From: Marinobacter nitratireducens
GTDB taxonomy: Bacteria; Pseudomonadota; Gammaproteobacteria; Pseudomonadales; Oleiphilaceae
Direction of reading: 5' to 3'
Assembly (NCBI RefSeq): GCF_000708045.1
Contig: NZ_ANIE01000005.1
Span: 434,001 to 498,000, forward strand
Length of the DNA stretch: 64,000 nucleotides
The translations under genes were made by a program, and so were the position numbers. Every line of letters starts with the position of its first letter. The stretch's first letter is position 1. A model generated the notes under the pieces. It had not been told where the DNA came from, did not search any database, and saw only the letters and a program-made list of their open reading frames with translations. This document shows, piece after piece, positions 43,642 through 53,845 of the stretch.

Positions 43642-44403
43642 TCAGAGCCGCAAAGCCCCATCAACCTCAATCATCCGCCCAGAAACATAGTCATTCTCAA
43701 AAATAAACGCCGCTGCCGAAGCAATCTCCTCCGGCTTACCCATCCGCTTCAACGGAATGCCCGCCGTCATCTTCTCCAGCGCCTCTGGCTTCATGGATGC
43801 CGTCATCTCAGTCTCAATGAACCCGGGAGCGATGCCCATGCAACGAATGCCATAACGGGCGAGCTCCTTCGCCCACACCGGAACCAGTGCAGACACACCG
43901 GCTTTCGCCGCTGAATAGTTACTCTGACCCATGTTGCCGGCGCGGGAGATGGAGGCGATATTGATGATCGCACCCTGATCGCCGTTCTTGATCATCTGGG
44001 TAGCAGCTTCGCGGCCACAGAGGAAAACGCCAGTCAGGTTCACGTCAATAACGGACTGCCACTGGGCGAGTTCCATGCGCTTCTCGACCTGGCCATCTTT
44101 GACCTTGACCATCAGACCGTCACGCAGAATGCCGGCATTGTTCACCAGGCCATTCAGGTGGCCGAAGTCTTTAACGATGGCTTCAAAGGTTTGTTCAACG
44201 TCTTCTTCCTTTGCCACGTTGCATACATAACTCCGGGCTTCGACGCCGGCGGCTTCGCAGGCAGCTACGGCCTCGGCCAGTTTCTCAGGCATCAGATCGA
44301 TCAGTGCCAGTTTGGCACCTTTGGATGCCAGGTATTCAGCCATGGCGCGGCCAAGGCCCTGGCCACCACCGGTAATCGCAATTACGGAATCTTGAAGTTT
44401 CAT
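43642..44403 (-). CDS. SDR-family 3-oxoacyl-ACP reductase-like protein
   Basis: 253 aa. NADP site [22 protein letters not shown], catalytic Ser in [10 protein letters not shown] and Tyr-x3-Lys in NYSAAKAG, C-terminal PGFIETEM and VDGALRL. This is the FabG/PhaB type acting on acyl thioesters or similar ketones. The insertion [10 protein letters not shown] before the second helix is unusual for FabG itself, so it is probably a side-pathway reductase. Single gene on the minus strand; a palindromic element lies upstream of it. Confidence 0.88.
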   Translation of the reverse strand: MKLQDSVIAITGGGQGLGRAMAEYLASKGAKLALIDLMPEKLAEAVAACEAAGVEARSYVCNVAKEEDVEQTFEAIVKDFGHLNGLVNNAGILRDGLMVKVKDGQVEKRMELAQWQSVIDVNLTGVFLCGREAATQMIKNGDQGAIINIASISRAGNMGQSNYSAAKAGVSALVPVWAKELARYGIRCMGIAPGFIETEMTASMKPEALEKMTAGIPLKRMGKPEEIASAAAFIFENDYVSGRMIEVDGALRL

Positions 44404-44485
44404 GTTTTGCCCTAACTTCTGTTATCAAGTGGTTTACGTTTGCTGCGTGCCCAGTGTTCTAGCGTTGGCTTCTGCATGGGAGTCG

Positions 44486-44595
44486 GCGTTGCCGGTGCAT
44501 CCCCTCCGTGGAACCGCTGCGAGTACGTCCATGTACGCTTGTTTCCGGCCATCCTTGGCCTCCAACATTCCACGGAGGGGATGCACCGGCAACGC
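44486..44595. repeat. Palindromic element A, 28-bp arms
   Basis: Perfect 28-bp inverted arms at 44486-44513 (starts GCGTTGCCGGTGCATC) and 44568-44595, with a 54-nt core 44514-44567. The core contains its own small palindromes: GTACGTCCATGTAC and GGCCATCCTTGGCC. It lies in the 281-bp gap between the divergent SDR and fxsA genes. The core is closely related to that of element C and more distantly to element B. Confidence 0.9.
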
Positions 44596-44684
44596 GTCGA
44601 GCTCTGTGCGAGCCATCTTTGTCATTTGAAGGCCCGGGAGTATACCAGACCTTCCTACATTCAAATTCAGACCGCGAGGGCCTG

Positions 44685-45227
44685 ATGGGAATTTTTCTTT
44701 TTCTGTTTATCGTAATGCCGATTGCCGAGATGGCCGTGTTGATTCAGGTTGGCGGCATGATCGGGGTGTTGAACACTGTGGGGCTGGTGTTTCTGACCGC
44801 GGTTATAGGCGCCTGGTTTTTGCGCCAGCAGGGGTTGGCAACGCTGTTAAGAGCCAACGAAAGGCTGAACAGCGGTGAACTGCCGGCCAAAGAAGTTGCG
44901 GAAGGCCTGATTCTGGCCGTTGGCGGCGCTCTTTTGCTGACCCCGGGCTTTATTACCGACACCGTCGGTTTCCTGTGCCTGCTGCCGGGCACCCGCCATA
45001 TCATGGCGGCGCAGGCGCTGAAGCGTATGGTGGTCGCGGGCCAGAGTAGCAGTTTCCACTTCCGTGCCGGCGGAGGGCAAGGGCCTTTTGGTCAGGATCC
45101 GTTTGGCGGACGGGAGCATCCCTTTGGTCGCCAGAGTCCTTTTGACCGCGACAGCAACGGCGACATCATTGAAGGCGAGTACCAGGATCAGACCGAGTCC
45201 GATCGCGATCGGATCGAAAAAAAGTAA
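44685..45227 (+). CDS. fxsA: FxsA-family membrane protein
   Basis: 180 aa. Three to four hydrophobic segments within the first 120 residues with the family pattern FIVMPIAEMAVLIQVGG, FLTAVIGAWFLRQQG and LLLTPGFITDTVGFLCLLPG. The C-terminal 60 residues are polar, Gly/Phe/Asp-rich (GPFGQDPFGG repeats). In E. coli FxsA affects phage exclusion by F; its normal role is unknown. It sits just upstream of groESL, as in many gammaproteobacteria. ATG 44685 is chosen because the conserved first helix follows directly. Confidence 0.9.
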   Translation: MGIFLFLFIVMPIAEMAVLIQVGGMIGVLNTVGLVFLTAVIGAWFLRQQGLATLLRANERLNSGELPAKEVAEGLILAVGGALLLTPGFITDTVGFLCLLPGTRHIMAAQALKRMVVAGQSSSFHFRAGGGQGPFGQDPFGGREHPFGRQSPFDRDSNGDIIEGEYQDQTESDRDRIEKK

Positions 45228-45247
45228 AAAAATTTTCTTCCGGGGTG

Positions 45248-45274
45248 TTGAAAACACCTACGCCAACCCCATTT
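45248..45274 (+). promoter_or_regulatory. Sigma-32 heat-shock promoter of groESL
   Basis: TTGAAA-N13-CCCCATTT, a near-perfect sigma-32 promoter, 150 bp upstream of groES. No CIRCE operator (HrcA site) is visible, so control is of the RpoH type. The -35 lies within a small hairpin GGTGTT-GAA-AACACC. Confidence 0.82.
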
Positions 45275-45423
45275 AGTTTTCACAAGTTTGCCACGGGCGG
45301 ATAACGGCTGAAAATCAGCCGCTTATGCGGCCGGGCACTGGTGTCGGTACCGGGCCTCCGGGCCGGCCGTTTTAACATGAACTGTCATTGCCACATTAAT
45401 CTGGCTATTGGAGAAACCGAGCA

Positions 45424-45711
45424 ATGAAAATTCGTCCGCTTCACGATCGTGTAGTCGTGCGCCGTAAGGAAGAAGAAGAGAAGACTGCGGGTGGCATCGT
45501 GCTGCCAGGTGCAGCCAAAGAAAAACCTTCTCAGGGTGAAGTGATCGCCGTCGGCAACGGCCGCGTGCTGGATAACGGAGAAACCCAGGCACTGGCGGTC
45601 AAGGTGGGTGACACCGTGGTCTTTGGTCAGTACGCCGGTAACACCGTAAAAATCGACGGTGAAGAGCTGCTCATCATGAGCGAGAACGACATCTTCGGCG
45701 TGATCGAGTGA
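45424..45711 (+). CDS. groES: Co-chaperonin GroES
   Basis: 95 aa, the standard 10-kDa lid of the chaperonin. [20 protein letters not shown] at the start, mobile-loop segment [20 protein letters not shown], and end [16 protein letters not shown]. Forms a heptamer capping GroEL. Followed by groEL after 74 bp on the same transcript. Confidence 0.98.
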   Translation: MKIRPLHDRVVVRRKEEEEKTAGGIVLPGAAKEKPSQGEVIAVGNGRVLDNGETQALAVKVGDTVVFGQYAGNTVKIDGEELLIMSENDIFGVIE

Positions 45712-45767
45712 TCTCGTAGCGATCGGCACACTTTTTCATTAAACCGATAGACGATATTTCGGCTTAA

Positions 45768-47441
<1,674 letters not shown>

Positions 47442-47497
47442 TGCCGGCCAGATCCCGATCAGGTCTCAATTATTGAGGCCTGGCCCGATCTACCCTG

Positions 47498-47543
47498 AAA
47501 AACCCCGTGCTGGTTCACACCGGCGCGGGGTTTTTTGTTTTTT
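47498..47543 (+). terminator. groESL terminator
   Basis: AAAACCCCG stem against CGGGGTTTT with a paired inner part, followed by two T runs. Confidence 0.88.
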
Positions 47544-47609
47544 TGTCATGAACTTGCAGGATGCCTTTGTTAGACTCGGATTCCGGTCCATTTACTGTGT
47601 AAAACCTGA

Positions 47610-48401
47610 ATGAGTGACGCTGCACCAAAATCGTTTCTTCGCCCCGGCAAGGTAGTTCTCCTTGTCCTGCTTGCGGCACTCGTCTATCTGTTTGCACTCA
47701 TCGTTCTCGTACCAGCGGGATGGCTCTGGCATCAGGCGTCTGCCCAGGTTCCTTTGCCCCGCCAGGTGCAGGTGAACCAGGTATCGGGAACGGTTTGGGA
47801 TGGAGCCGCGGGGGTTGTAGTTGCGGGCTATCCTGTGCGTTTTGACTGGCAGCTTGGATGGCCGTCCGTAACGGAATTGTCATTGCCCCTGGCGCTCTCC
47901 GTGGCAACGTCGCAGTCATCACTCCAGGGAAATGTGACCGTTGCCTGGCCCATGAGTGGAGAGCTCAATGCCAGGGGCACGGTTGCCGTTGCAGAATTTG
48001 AAGATCTCATCCGTCAAAGTGGCGGCGCGATGATCAAGGGCGATGTCTCCATTGACCGGCTCAATATCGCCTGGGCGGATCAAAAACTGTCCCGTGCAGA
48101 GGGCATTGGCAAGTGGGCCGGTGGAGCTGTCTCCTGGCCCATGGGAAATCAGACTGGCCAGGCGGTGTTCCCACCGATGCAGGCCATTATGGATACCACG
48201 GCCGGTGGTGTCGAGGTTACAGTGTCGGAGCAGGGTGGCGAGGGGCCGGCCGCTGATGCAAACCTGCTATGGAACGGCATGATGGAAGTGCGCGTCTACA
48301 AGCGTATGGTCGACCTGGCCGGGCAACCGTGGCCGGATTCGGCTCAACCCTCGGATATTGTGTTCCGGGTTCGACAGCCATTACTGCCGGGAGGGCTGTA
48401 G
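47610..48401 (+). CDS. gspN: Type II secretion system protein N
   Basis: 263 aa. One N-terminal transmembrane helix (about residues 14-35, VVLLVLLAALVYLFALIVLV) followed by a periplasmic domain with QVSGTVWDGAAGVV and RFDWQLGWPSV, typical of the T2SN family. GspN helps the Out secretin complex in some species. Here it leads gspC and gspD, with gspC starting 1 bp after its stop. The ATG lacks a clear ribosome site. Confidence 0.85.
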   Translation: MSDAAPKSFLRPGKVVLLVLLAALVYLFALIVLVPAGWLWHQASAQVPLPRQVQVNQVSGTVWDGAAGVVVAGYPVRFDWQLGWPSVTELSLPLALSVATSQSSLQGNVTVAWPMSGELNARGTVAVAEFEDLIRQSGGAMIKGDVSIDRLNIAWADQKLSRAEGIGKWAGGAVSWPMGNQTGQAVFPPMQAIMDTTAGGVEVTVSEQGGEGPAADANLLWNGMMEVRVYKRMVDLAGQPWPDSAQPSDIVFRVRQPLLPGGL

Positions 48402-48402
48402 G

Positions 48403-49248
48403 GTGTCGCGGGTGAGCACAGGAGCGCAAACACGATTGGCCCGTACACTGGCCAACGTCCTTTTGCTGGGGCTAGTCGTTTACCTGGCTGTTGTTTCCGC
48501 CCGGGTGACCTGGATGATTGCCTGGCAGGAGCGTTCCGTACCGGTGGCGCCGGTAAGTTCGGGCGGGCAATCTGGTACATCGGCCGGCGGAGCCGCTTAC
48601 CCCATGGCCAGTTACGACTTTTTCGGACGGCCCGAGCGCACCGGAACGGTGGCGGAGGTGGTCAAGCGGTCTGCGCCGGAAACAGGCTTGCGACTGAAGC
48701 TTGAAGGTGTGCTGGTGGGACAGCGCCCGGAAGACTCCGGTGCTATAGTTGCTGGAAGTAATGGCGAAACAGCTTATTACCGTGTGGGCGACAAACTGCC
48801 CGGCAATGCAGAACTGGCTGAGGTAGAAGCGACTCGTATACTGATTCGTCGCGGGGGGCGCTACGAGTCTCTAACCTTCGAGGAAAAGGAATCGGAAGGT
48901 CTGGTTGCAGAAGTGGAGCAGCAACCTGTGGGCGCATCACCAGACGCATTCCTCGAGAATGCGAAAGCTCGCCTGGACAGTGAAGGGGTGGCCGCACTGA
49001 ATACCTTTGGGTTGAGCCCGGCCGAAGGCAGTGGCTATGTTTACGACGGTTCCAACGCCATGTTGAATGCGGTTAACCTGCAGGCCGGAGATGTCATTAC
49101 CGCCATCAACGGCCAGAGGCTGGGTGATATTGAACAGGACAAGTCCCTGCTGGAGAGCTGGCGTGACCAGACCCGGCTGGACATAGAGATCGAGCGTGAC
49201 GGAAGCATCCTCACAGTAAGTTATGCCATACCCGAGCAGTGGCGCTGA
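48403..49248 (+). CDS. gspC: Type II secretion system protein C
   Basis: 281 aa. Short cytoplasmic start, one transmembrane helix (about 14-36, TLANVLLLGLVVYLAVVSAR), the HR domain (SYDFFGRP, LKLEGVLVGQ, YRVGDKLPG), and a C-terminal PDZ-like domain (LQAGDVITAINGQRLGDI). It links the inner-membrane platform to the secretin. GTG 48403 follows GGGAGGG and gspN by 1 bp; a further upstream start would lie inside gspN. Confidence 0.9.
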   Translation: MSRVSTGAQTRLARTLANVLLLGLVVYLAVVSARVTWMIAWQERSVPVAPVSSGGQSGTSAGGAAYPMASYDFFGRPERTGTVAEVVKRSAPETGLRLKLEGVLVGQRPEDSGAIVAGSNGETAYYRVGDKLPGNAELAEVEATRILIRRGGRYESLTFEEKESEGLVAEVEQQPVGASPDAFLENAKARLDSEGVAALNTFGLSPAEGSGYVYDGSNAMLNAVNLQAGDVITAINGQRLGDIEQDKSLLESWRDQTRLDIEIERDGSILTVSYAIPEQWR

Positions 49249-49280
49249 CCGGGTTCATCGATACAGGACGAAATCGCCAG

Positions 49281-51239
49281 ATGTATAACCACAAGACGAA
49301 CGTTTTTCGGGCCATCGCGTTGCTTATTCTGCTGCCAATGATGTCGCTGGCATACGGGCAGGAGGAAACCTGGAGGCTCAATCTCAAGGATGCGGACATT
49401 CGGGCCTTTGTGACGCAGGTGGCAGACATCACCGGATACAGTTTTGTGGTCGACCCCCGGGTCAAGGGCAAGGTGACGGTTCTGTCCAGCGCGCCCATGA
49501 ACAAGAACGAGATTTACGATTTGTTCCTGGCTGTGCTTAACGTTCATGGTTTTACCGCCATTCCCGGCGAAGAGGTCATCAAGATCGTTCAGCAGGTCGA
49601 TGCGAAGCAATCGGCAGAGTCGTTGTCACGGTTTGACTCCACCCCCTCTGAGCAATTGATTACGCGGGTTATTCAGATCGACAACGCGAATGCGCTTGAG
49701 CTCGTCCCCATCCTTCGGCCCCTCGTGGCCAAATACGGTCACCTTGCCGGTGTCGCGGCGGCTAATGCCCTGATCGTCAGCGATCATTCTGCCAATATTC
49801 AGCGCATTGAACAGATCGTGCGTGAGCTCGATAGCCCCTCTAAGTATGAGGTTGAAGTGATCCAGCTTGATGAAGCCTGGGTGGGCGACATGGTAACGCT
49901 GTTGCAGGAGCTGGCACCGGATGAGCTGGGTCGGGCAGGCGGCGAGAATGCCGCGCGTAAGTATAGTGTGACGGCCGATGAGCGGAGCAATCGCCTGATT
50001 CTTCGCGGTGACCAGACCTTCCGCGACAAGATGCGTGGGCTGATCCGTCAGCTTGACCAGCCGTCCGCAACCGGCGGCACCACCAAAGTGATTCGTCTGA
50101 AGCATGCCGATGCCAAGAATCTCACGGAAATTCTGAAAGGCGTGATGGGCGAGCTTGTCAAAGAAAGCGCCGCTGGCGGTTCCGGTGGCGGGGCGGCGGG
50201 TTCCAAGCCCAACAGCAACTTCGCCGTGTTTGCGGATGAAGGATTGAATGCCCTTGTGGTTCGCGGTGAGCCGTCCCTGATGCAAGAGGCGGAATTGATT
50301 GTGGGGCAGCTGGATGTTCGCCGTGCACAGGTGCTGATTGAAGCCGCGATTGTTGAGATCAGTGACGAGCTTGGTGAAGATCTTGGGGTCCAGGTTGCGG
50401 TTGGTGACGAATCCGGAAGCTCCACTCCGGTTCTGGGCACCAATTTCGGAAATGTTGGCAGAAGTCTTGGGGATGTGCTGGGAGCTATCGTATCGGACTC
50501 CGTGATCGCTCCAGCGACCGGTGGTATCACGATTGGCGCGGGCCAGCGGAATGAAGACGGCATTACCTGGGGCGTTTTGCTGCAGGCTTTGTCCTCCTCT
50601 GCGGCGGCCAATCTGCTTTCAACCCCGAGCATCATTACGCTTGATAATCAGGAATCGGAAATCATCGTGGGGCAGAACGTCCCGTTCCGGACGGGGCAGT
50701 CGACGGTTACCGGCGACGGCACCACCAATCCGTTTACCACCATCGAGCGGCGCGATATTGGTCTGACCCTCAAGGTGACCCCCACCATCAGTGCGGACGG
50801 ACTGGTGCGTCTGGTGGTTGAGCAGACAACGGAAAACGTCACCGACAGCATTGATGACGCCTCGGACATTGTGACGAACAAGCGTGAGATCAAGACAACG
50901 GTACTGGCGGATGATGGCGAAACCATCGTACTAGGCGGACTGATCCGCGATGACTACACCGTCAACAAAAGCAAAGTGCCTCTGCTCGGCGACATTCCCT
51001 TTATCGGGCGCCTGTTCTCATCTGAATCGGAAACCCGTGTGAAGCGAAACCTTCTGGTGTTCCTCAAGCCGACGATCATGCTCGGTAAGACGGAAGCCAT
51101 TGGGACCACCTCCGACAAGTTCAACGAACTTTGGGAAGTGAACTTGAACATCCGCGAGAAGCTGGGGCTACCGGAACCCGAAAAGGCTCCGGACGTGGAT
51201 GTGCTGTTTGATTCACGGAGTCGCAACGAACTGCGTTGA
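49281..51239 (+). CDS. gspD: Type II secretion system secretin D
   Basis: About 652 aa outer-membrane secretin. Signal peptide FRAIALLILLPMMSLAYGQ, N0 domain (LNLKDADIRAFVTQVADITG), N1-N3 repeats (RVIQIDNANALELVPILRPL; TTKVIRLKHADAKNLTEILK) and the secretin core (VLIEAAIVEISDELG, GNVGRSLGDVLG, VPLLGDIPFIGRLF). ATG 49281 gives a proper signal peptide; GTG 49239 would add 14 residues in front. Remaining gsp genes (E to M) are not in the window on either side of this group. Confidence 0.94.
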   Translation: MYNHKTNVFRAIALLILLPMMSLAYGQEETWRLNLKDADIRAFVTQVADITGYSFVVDPRVKGKVTVLSSAPMNKNEIYDLFLAVLNVHGFTAIPGEEVIKIVQQVDAKQSAESLSRFDSTPSEQLITRVIQIDNANALELVPILRPLVAKYGHLAGVAAANALIVSDHSANIQRIEQIVRELDSPSKYEVEVIQLDEAWVGDMVTLLQELAPDELGRAGGENAARKYSVTADERSNRLILRGDQTFRDKMRGLIRQLDQPSATGGTTKVIRLKHADAKNLTEILKGVMGELVKESAAGGSGGGAAGSKPNSNFAVFADEGLNALVVRGEPSLMQEAELIVGQLDVRRAQVLIEAAIVEISDELGEDLGVQVAVGDESGSSTPVLGTNFGNVGRSLGDVLGAIVSDSVIAPATGGITIGAGQRNEDGITWGVLLQALSSSAAANLLSTPSIITLDNQESEIIVGQNVPFRTGQSTVTGDGTTNPFTTIERRDIGLTLKVTPTISADGLVRLVVEQTTENVTDSIDDASDIVTNKREIKTTVLADDGETIVLGGLIRDDYTVNKSKVPLLGDIPFIGRLFSSESETRVKRNLLVFLKPTIMLGKTEAIGTTSDKFNELWEVNLNIREKLGLPEPEKAPDVDVLFDSRSRNELR

Positions 51240-51240
51240 T

Positions 51241-53220
51241 TCAGCAGGCCAGTGGCGGCATCGGGCAATCCAGCTGGTCCGCCACCAGCCGCATCAGTTC
51301 ATATTCACGAACCTCCACTTTGCCGTCGTGCAGAATGCAGTGGCCGCAGGCATCGATAACGGCTGGCTTAAGCAGTGGCGAGAGTCCGTTCAGTACCTGC
51401 AAGGCCTCCCTCAGCTGGCGCATGGTGACTTTTTCAAGCACCGCCTGATCTTTCCCTCTGGTATCTTTAAAACCCGCCATAGCCTGCCGGTATAGCTCTT
51501 CAGCTTCGGCCGAATTGGTTGTGCCAGCTCGCGCCATCAGGGTCAGTAGCCGCTTCAACGCCGGCAGGACACGTCGGTAGCTACGATACTTCACTGCAAC
51601 GGAATGGCCTGCTGTCTCGGAGAGGTGCCTTGTGAGAAAGGTGGTGAGCGCCAGTTCGAACAGTGTTACCCGATTGTCGGCCGCAACCAGTTTCTGGACA
51701 TTATTCATCAGTCCCGCCCGCTCTTCCGGGTCGAGCTTTCTCAGAGCGGGCATGGCCAACTCCAGGGCAGGGAAACGCACGCCCTCGCCAATACTCCGAA
51801 GACCCGGGATCAGTTTCCCGAGAAGCTCTGTTTCCGGGCTGAGCAATGGGTGTGGCGGGATTATGCTCAGGCGCTCCTGCTGCTCCTCAGATGGGAGTTC
51901 ACTGATCAGCATGGCGTAACACAGCTGAATCGCACCTGCGCGCGTGTACAAGAGGTTTCGGAACGTGGATGGCAACTGCTGAAGAAAGCGAACCGCAAAG
52001 TCCTCACCCTGGGAACTGACAGTACCCACCTTTTCGGACAAGGGGGCCGGTTCCGGTGGTGAGGCCAGGGGGGATGTCCGGTGTTTCGTCGCTGGTTGGT
52101 AGATGTCTTTGGCGATATCGGCGAAACCTGCCGCGATGCCGGCCTCAGGCGCATTCACGGAATGGCGGAGGTTGCCGTCAGGTTCCGTGTCTCGTAACCG
52201 ACTTCGCAAGCGCGCCAGCATCCCGGGTTGAATACTGTTGATTCGGTCTTCGATCGGGGGGTGGGACGCGAGGAGTGAGGTGAACTTCATGCGGGTGCTT
52301 TCGCCAAAGCACATATGGTTCATGTCACTGGCATGGCTGGTTGTGTCCAGGTATCCGCCTTTGAATCCGATCTTGAAAAGCGCGCCGGCAATGCCTTCTG
52401 GATTCCGCGTGAACTGCACAGAGGAAGCATCTGCAAGCATCTCGCGCTGGCGTGAAACGGCCGCCTGAATAAGGCGACCAAAGAAAACACCGACGTAGCC
52501 GATCAGAAACAGCGCCAATCCGATGGCTCCGAATGCGGCCTGTGAACGGCCATCGCGGGATGACCGTGAAGAACGGTGACGACTGAAGAAGCTTGCCCTA
52601 AGCAGAAAGGCGCCGACCTGGCCAATCATCAGGATGCCCGCAAGAAGAGCGATCAGTCGGACATTGATTTTCATATCGCCATTGAATATGTGGCTGAATT
52701 CGTGGCCGACCACGCCCTGAAGCTCGTCCCGGGTCAACTGGGTGATGGCGCCATGGGTGACGACCATGACAGCCTCGCCCGGAGTATAACCGGCCACGAA
52801 GGCGTTGATTCCGGTTTCGTTGTCCATGATGAACAGGTCAGGAACGGGGACGCCACTGGCGATGGCCATTTCTTCGACTATGTTGCGCAGCTTTCGTTCA
52901 TCTGAATCCCGGGTATCCGGATCGATGGGGCGTGCGCCAACCATTTTGGCAACCCGCTCTCCACCGCCTGCAAGATCAATCCAGCGCACCAGGGAGCCAA
53001 TGGCTATCAGAGCGACAACAGCGCCAGAGGTCATCAGGCCGTGATCCGACAACAGCCAGTAGTGAAAGGCCAGGTTTGTCGATTCGCTGCGGGTAAACAG
53101 GTAGCCGACAACGCAGACGGCGAGGGTAATGAGGACCACTGCCGAGAGAAAGAGAAAAACCAGCAGGCTGGTTTTGCGCCGGGCGTTTGCCTGGCGCTGG
53201 AAAAAACCGGTATGTGCCAT
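51241..53220 (-). CDS. M48-family membrane metallopeptidase with long C-terminal extension
   Basis: 659 aa. Two transmembrane helices (about 18-42 and 62-80), then the M48 catalytic domain with zinc motif HEFSH at residues 173-177, MDNETGINAFVAG before it and a further hydrophobic pair after it. The last 300 residues are not protease-like; AALRKLDPEERAG... is followed by NNVQKLVAADNRVTLFELAL, reminiscent of TerB-type helical domains. It follows lemA by 11 bp; M48-LemA pairs are common. Ends 1 bp from gspD in convergent order. Confidence 0.88.
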   Translation of the reverse strand: MAHTGFFQRQANARRKTSLLVFLFLSAVVLITLAVCVVGYLFTRSESTNLAFHYWLLSDHGLMTSGAVVALIAIGSLVRWIDLAGGGERVAKMVGARPIDPDTRDSDERKLRNIVEEMAIASGVPVPDLFIMDNETGINAFVAGYTPGEAVMVVTHGAITQLTRDELQGVVGHEFSHIFNGDMKINVRLIALLAGILMIGQVGAFLLRASFFSRHRSSRSSRDGRSQAAFGAIGLALFLIGYVGVFFGRLIQAAVSRQREMLADASSVQFTRNPEGIAGALFKIGFKGGYLDTTSHASDMNHMCFGESTRMKFTSLLASHPPIEDRINSIQPGMLARLRSRLRDTEPDGNLRHSVNAPEAGIAAGFADIAKDIYQPATKHRTSPLASPPEPAPLSEKVGTVSSQGEDFAVRFLQQLPSTFRNLLYTRAGAIQLCYAMLISELPSEEQQERLSIIPPHPLLSPETELLGKLIPGLRSIGEGVRFPALELAMPALRKLDPEERAGLMNNVQKLVAADNRVTLFELALTTFLTRHLSETAGHSVAVKYRSYRRVLPALKRLLTLMARAGTTNSAEAEELYRQAMAGFKDTRGKDQAVLEKVTMRQLREALQVLNGLSPLLKPAVIDACGHCILHDGKVEVREYELMRLVADQLDCPMPPLAC

Positions 53221-53231
53221 GCTTCAGGGCC

Positions 53232-53819
53232 TCAGAAGGCCACTTTGGGTGCCTGGCGGGCTTCTGGAGATTCGAGCTCCAGCTGGGCGGTCTCCTTGAA
53301 TGCAAACATGCCCGCAAGAATATTGTTGGGGAACTGCTCGCGGAAGGTGTTGTAGCCCATGACCGAGTCGTTGTAGGCCTGGCGGGCAAACGCAACTCGG
53401 TTTTCGGTGCTGGAAAGCTCTTCCATCAGTTGCTGGATGGTTTCATTGGCTTTCAGTTCCGGGTAGTTTTCGGCAACTGCGTAGAAATTCGCGAGGGCTT
53501 TGGTCAGCAGATTCTCGGCACTGCCCAGGCGCTGGATCTTGGTGCCATCTCCGGGGTCTTTCGCAGCGTCCTTCTGGGCGCTGACGGCGTTATTTCGCGC
53601 TTCCATTACCTGGGTAAGGGTGGACTTTTCATGGTCCAGATACGCTTTTGCGGATTCCACCAGATTCGGGATCAGGTCGTGGCGGCGTTGTAACTGGACG
53701 TCGATCTGGGCAAAGCCATTCTTGAACTGGTTTCTCAGTGAAACCAGGCGGTTGTAGATCGATACCAGGTAAAACACGACAACGGCAATAACAATCAAAC
53801 CGATAACGGTAGTGCCCAT
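53232..53819 (-). CDS. lemA: LemA family protein
   Basis: 195 aa. N-terminal membrane helix (GLIVIAVVVFYLVSIYN) followed by the helical LemA domain: NGFAQIDVQLQRRHDLIPNL, STLTQVMEARNNA, YPELKANETIQQLMEELSST, NRVAFARQAYNDSVMGYNTF. Faces the periplasm; precise role unclear but it is usually paired with an M48 peptidase, as here. AGGAG is 5 bases before ATG 53819; a GTG two codons upstream is less well placed. Confidence 0.92.
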   Translation of the reverse strand: MGTTVIGLIVIAVVVFYLVSIYNRLVSLRNQFKNGFAQIDVQLQRRHDLIPNLVESAKAYLDHEKSTLTQVMEARNNAVSAQKDAAKDPGDGTKIQRLGSAENLLTKALANFYAVAENYPELKANETIQQLMEELSSTENRVAFARQAYNDSVMGYNTFREQFPNNILAGMFAFKETAQLELESPEARQAPKVAF

Positions 53820-53845
53820 GGTCACTCCTCTGAAGGGGGGTTAGA

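Noticed and set aside
44434..44664. Small open frames on both strands within palindromic element A
   Set aside because: They arise from the inverted arms (the same peptide piece appears on both strands) and have no conserved feature.
45228..45423. CIRCE operator upstream of groES
   Set aside because: No TTAGCACTC-N9-GAGTGCTAA palindrome; the sigma-32 promoter explains heat-shock control.
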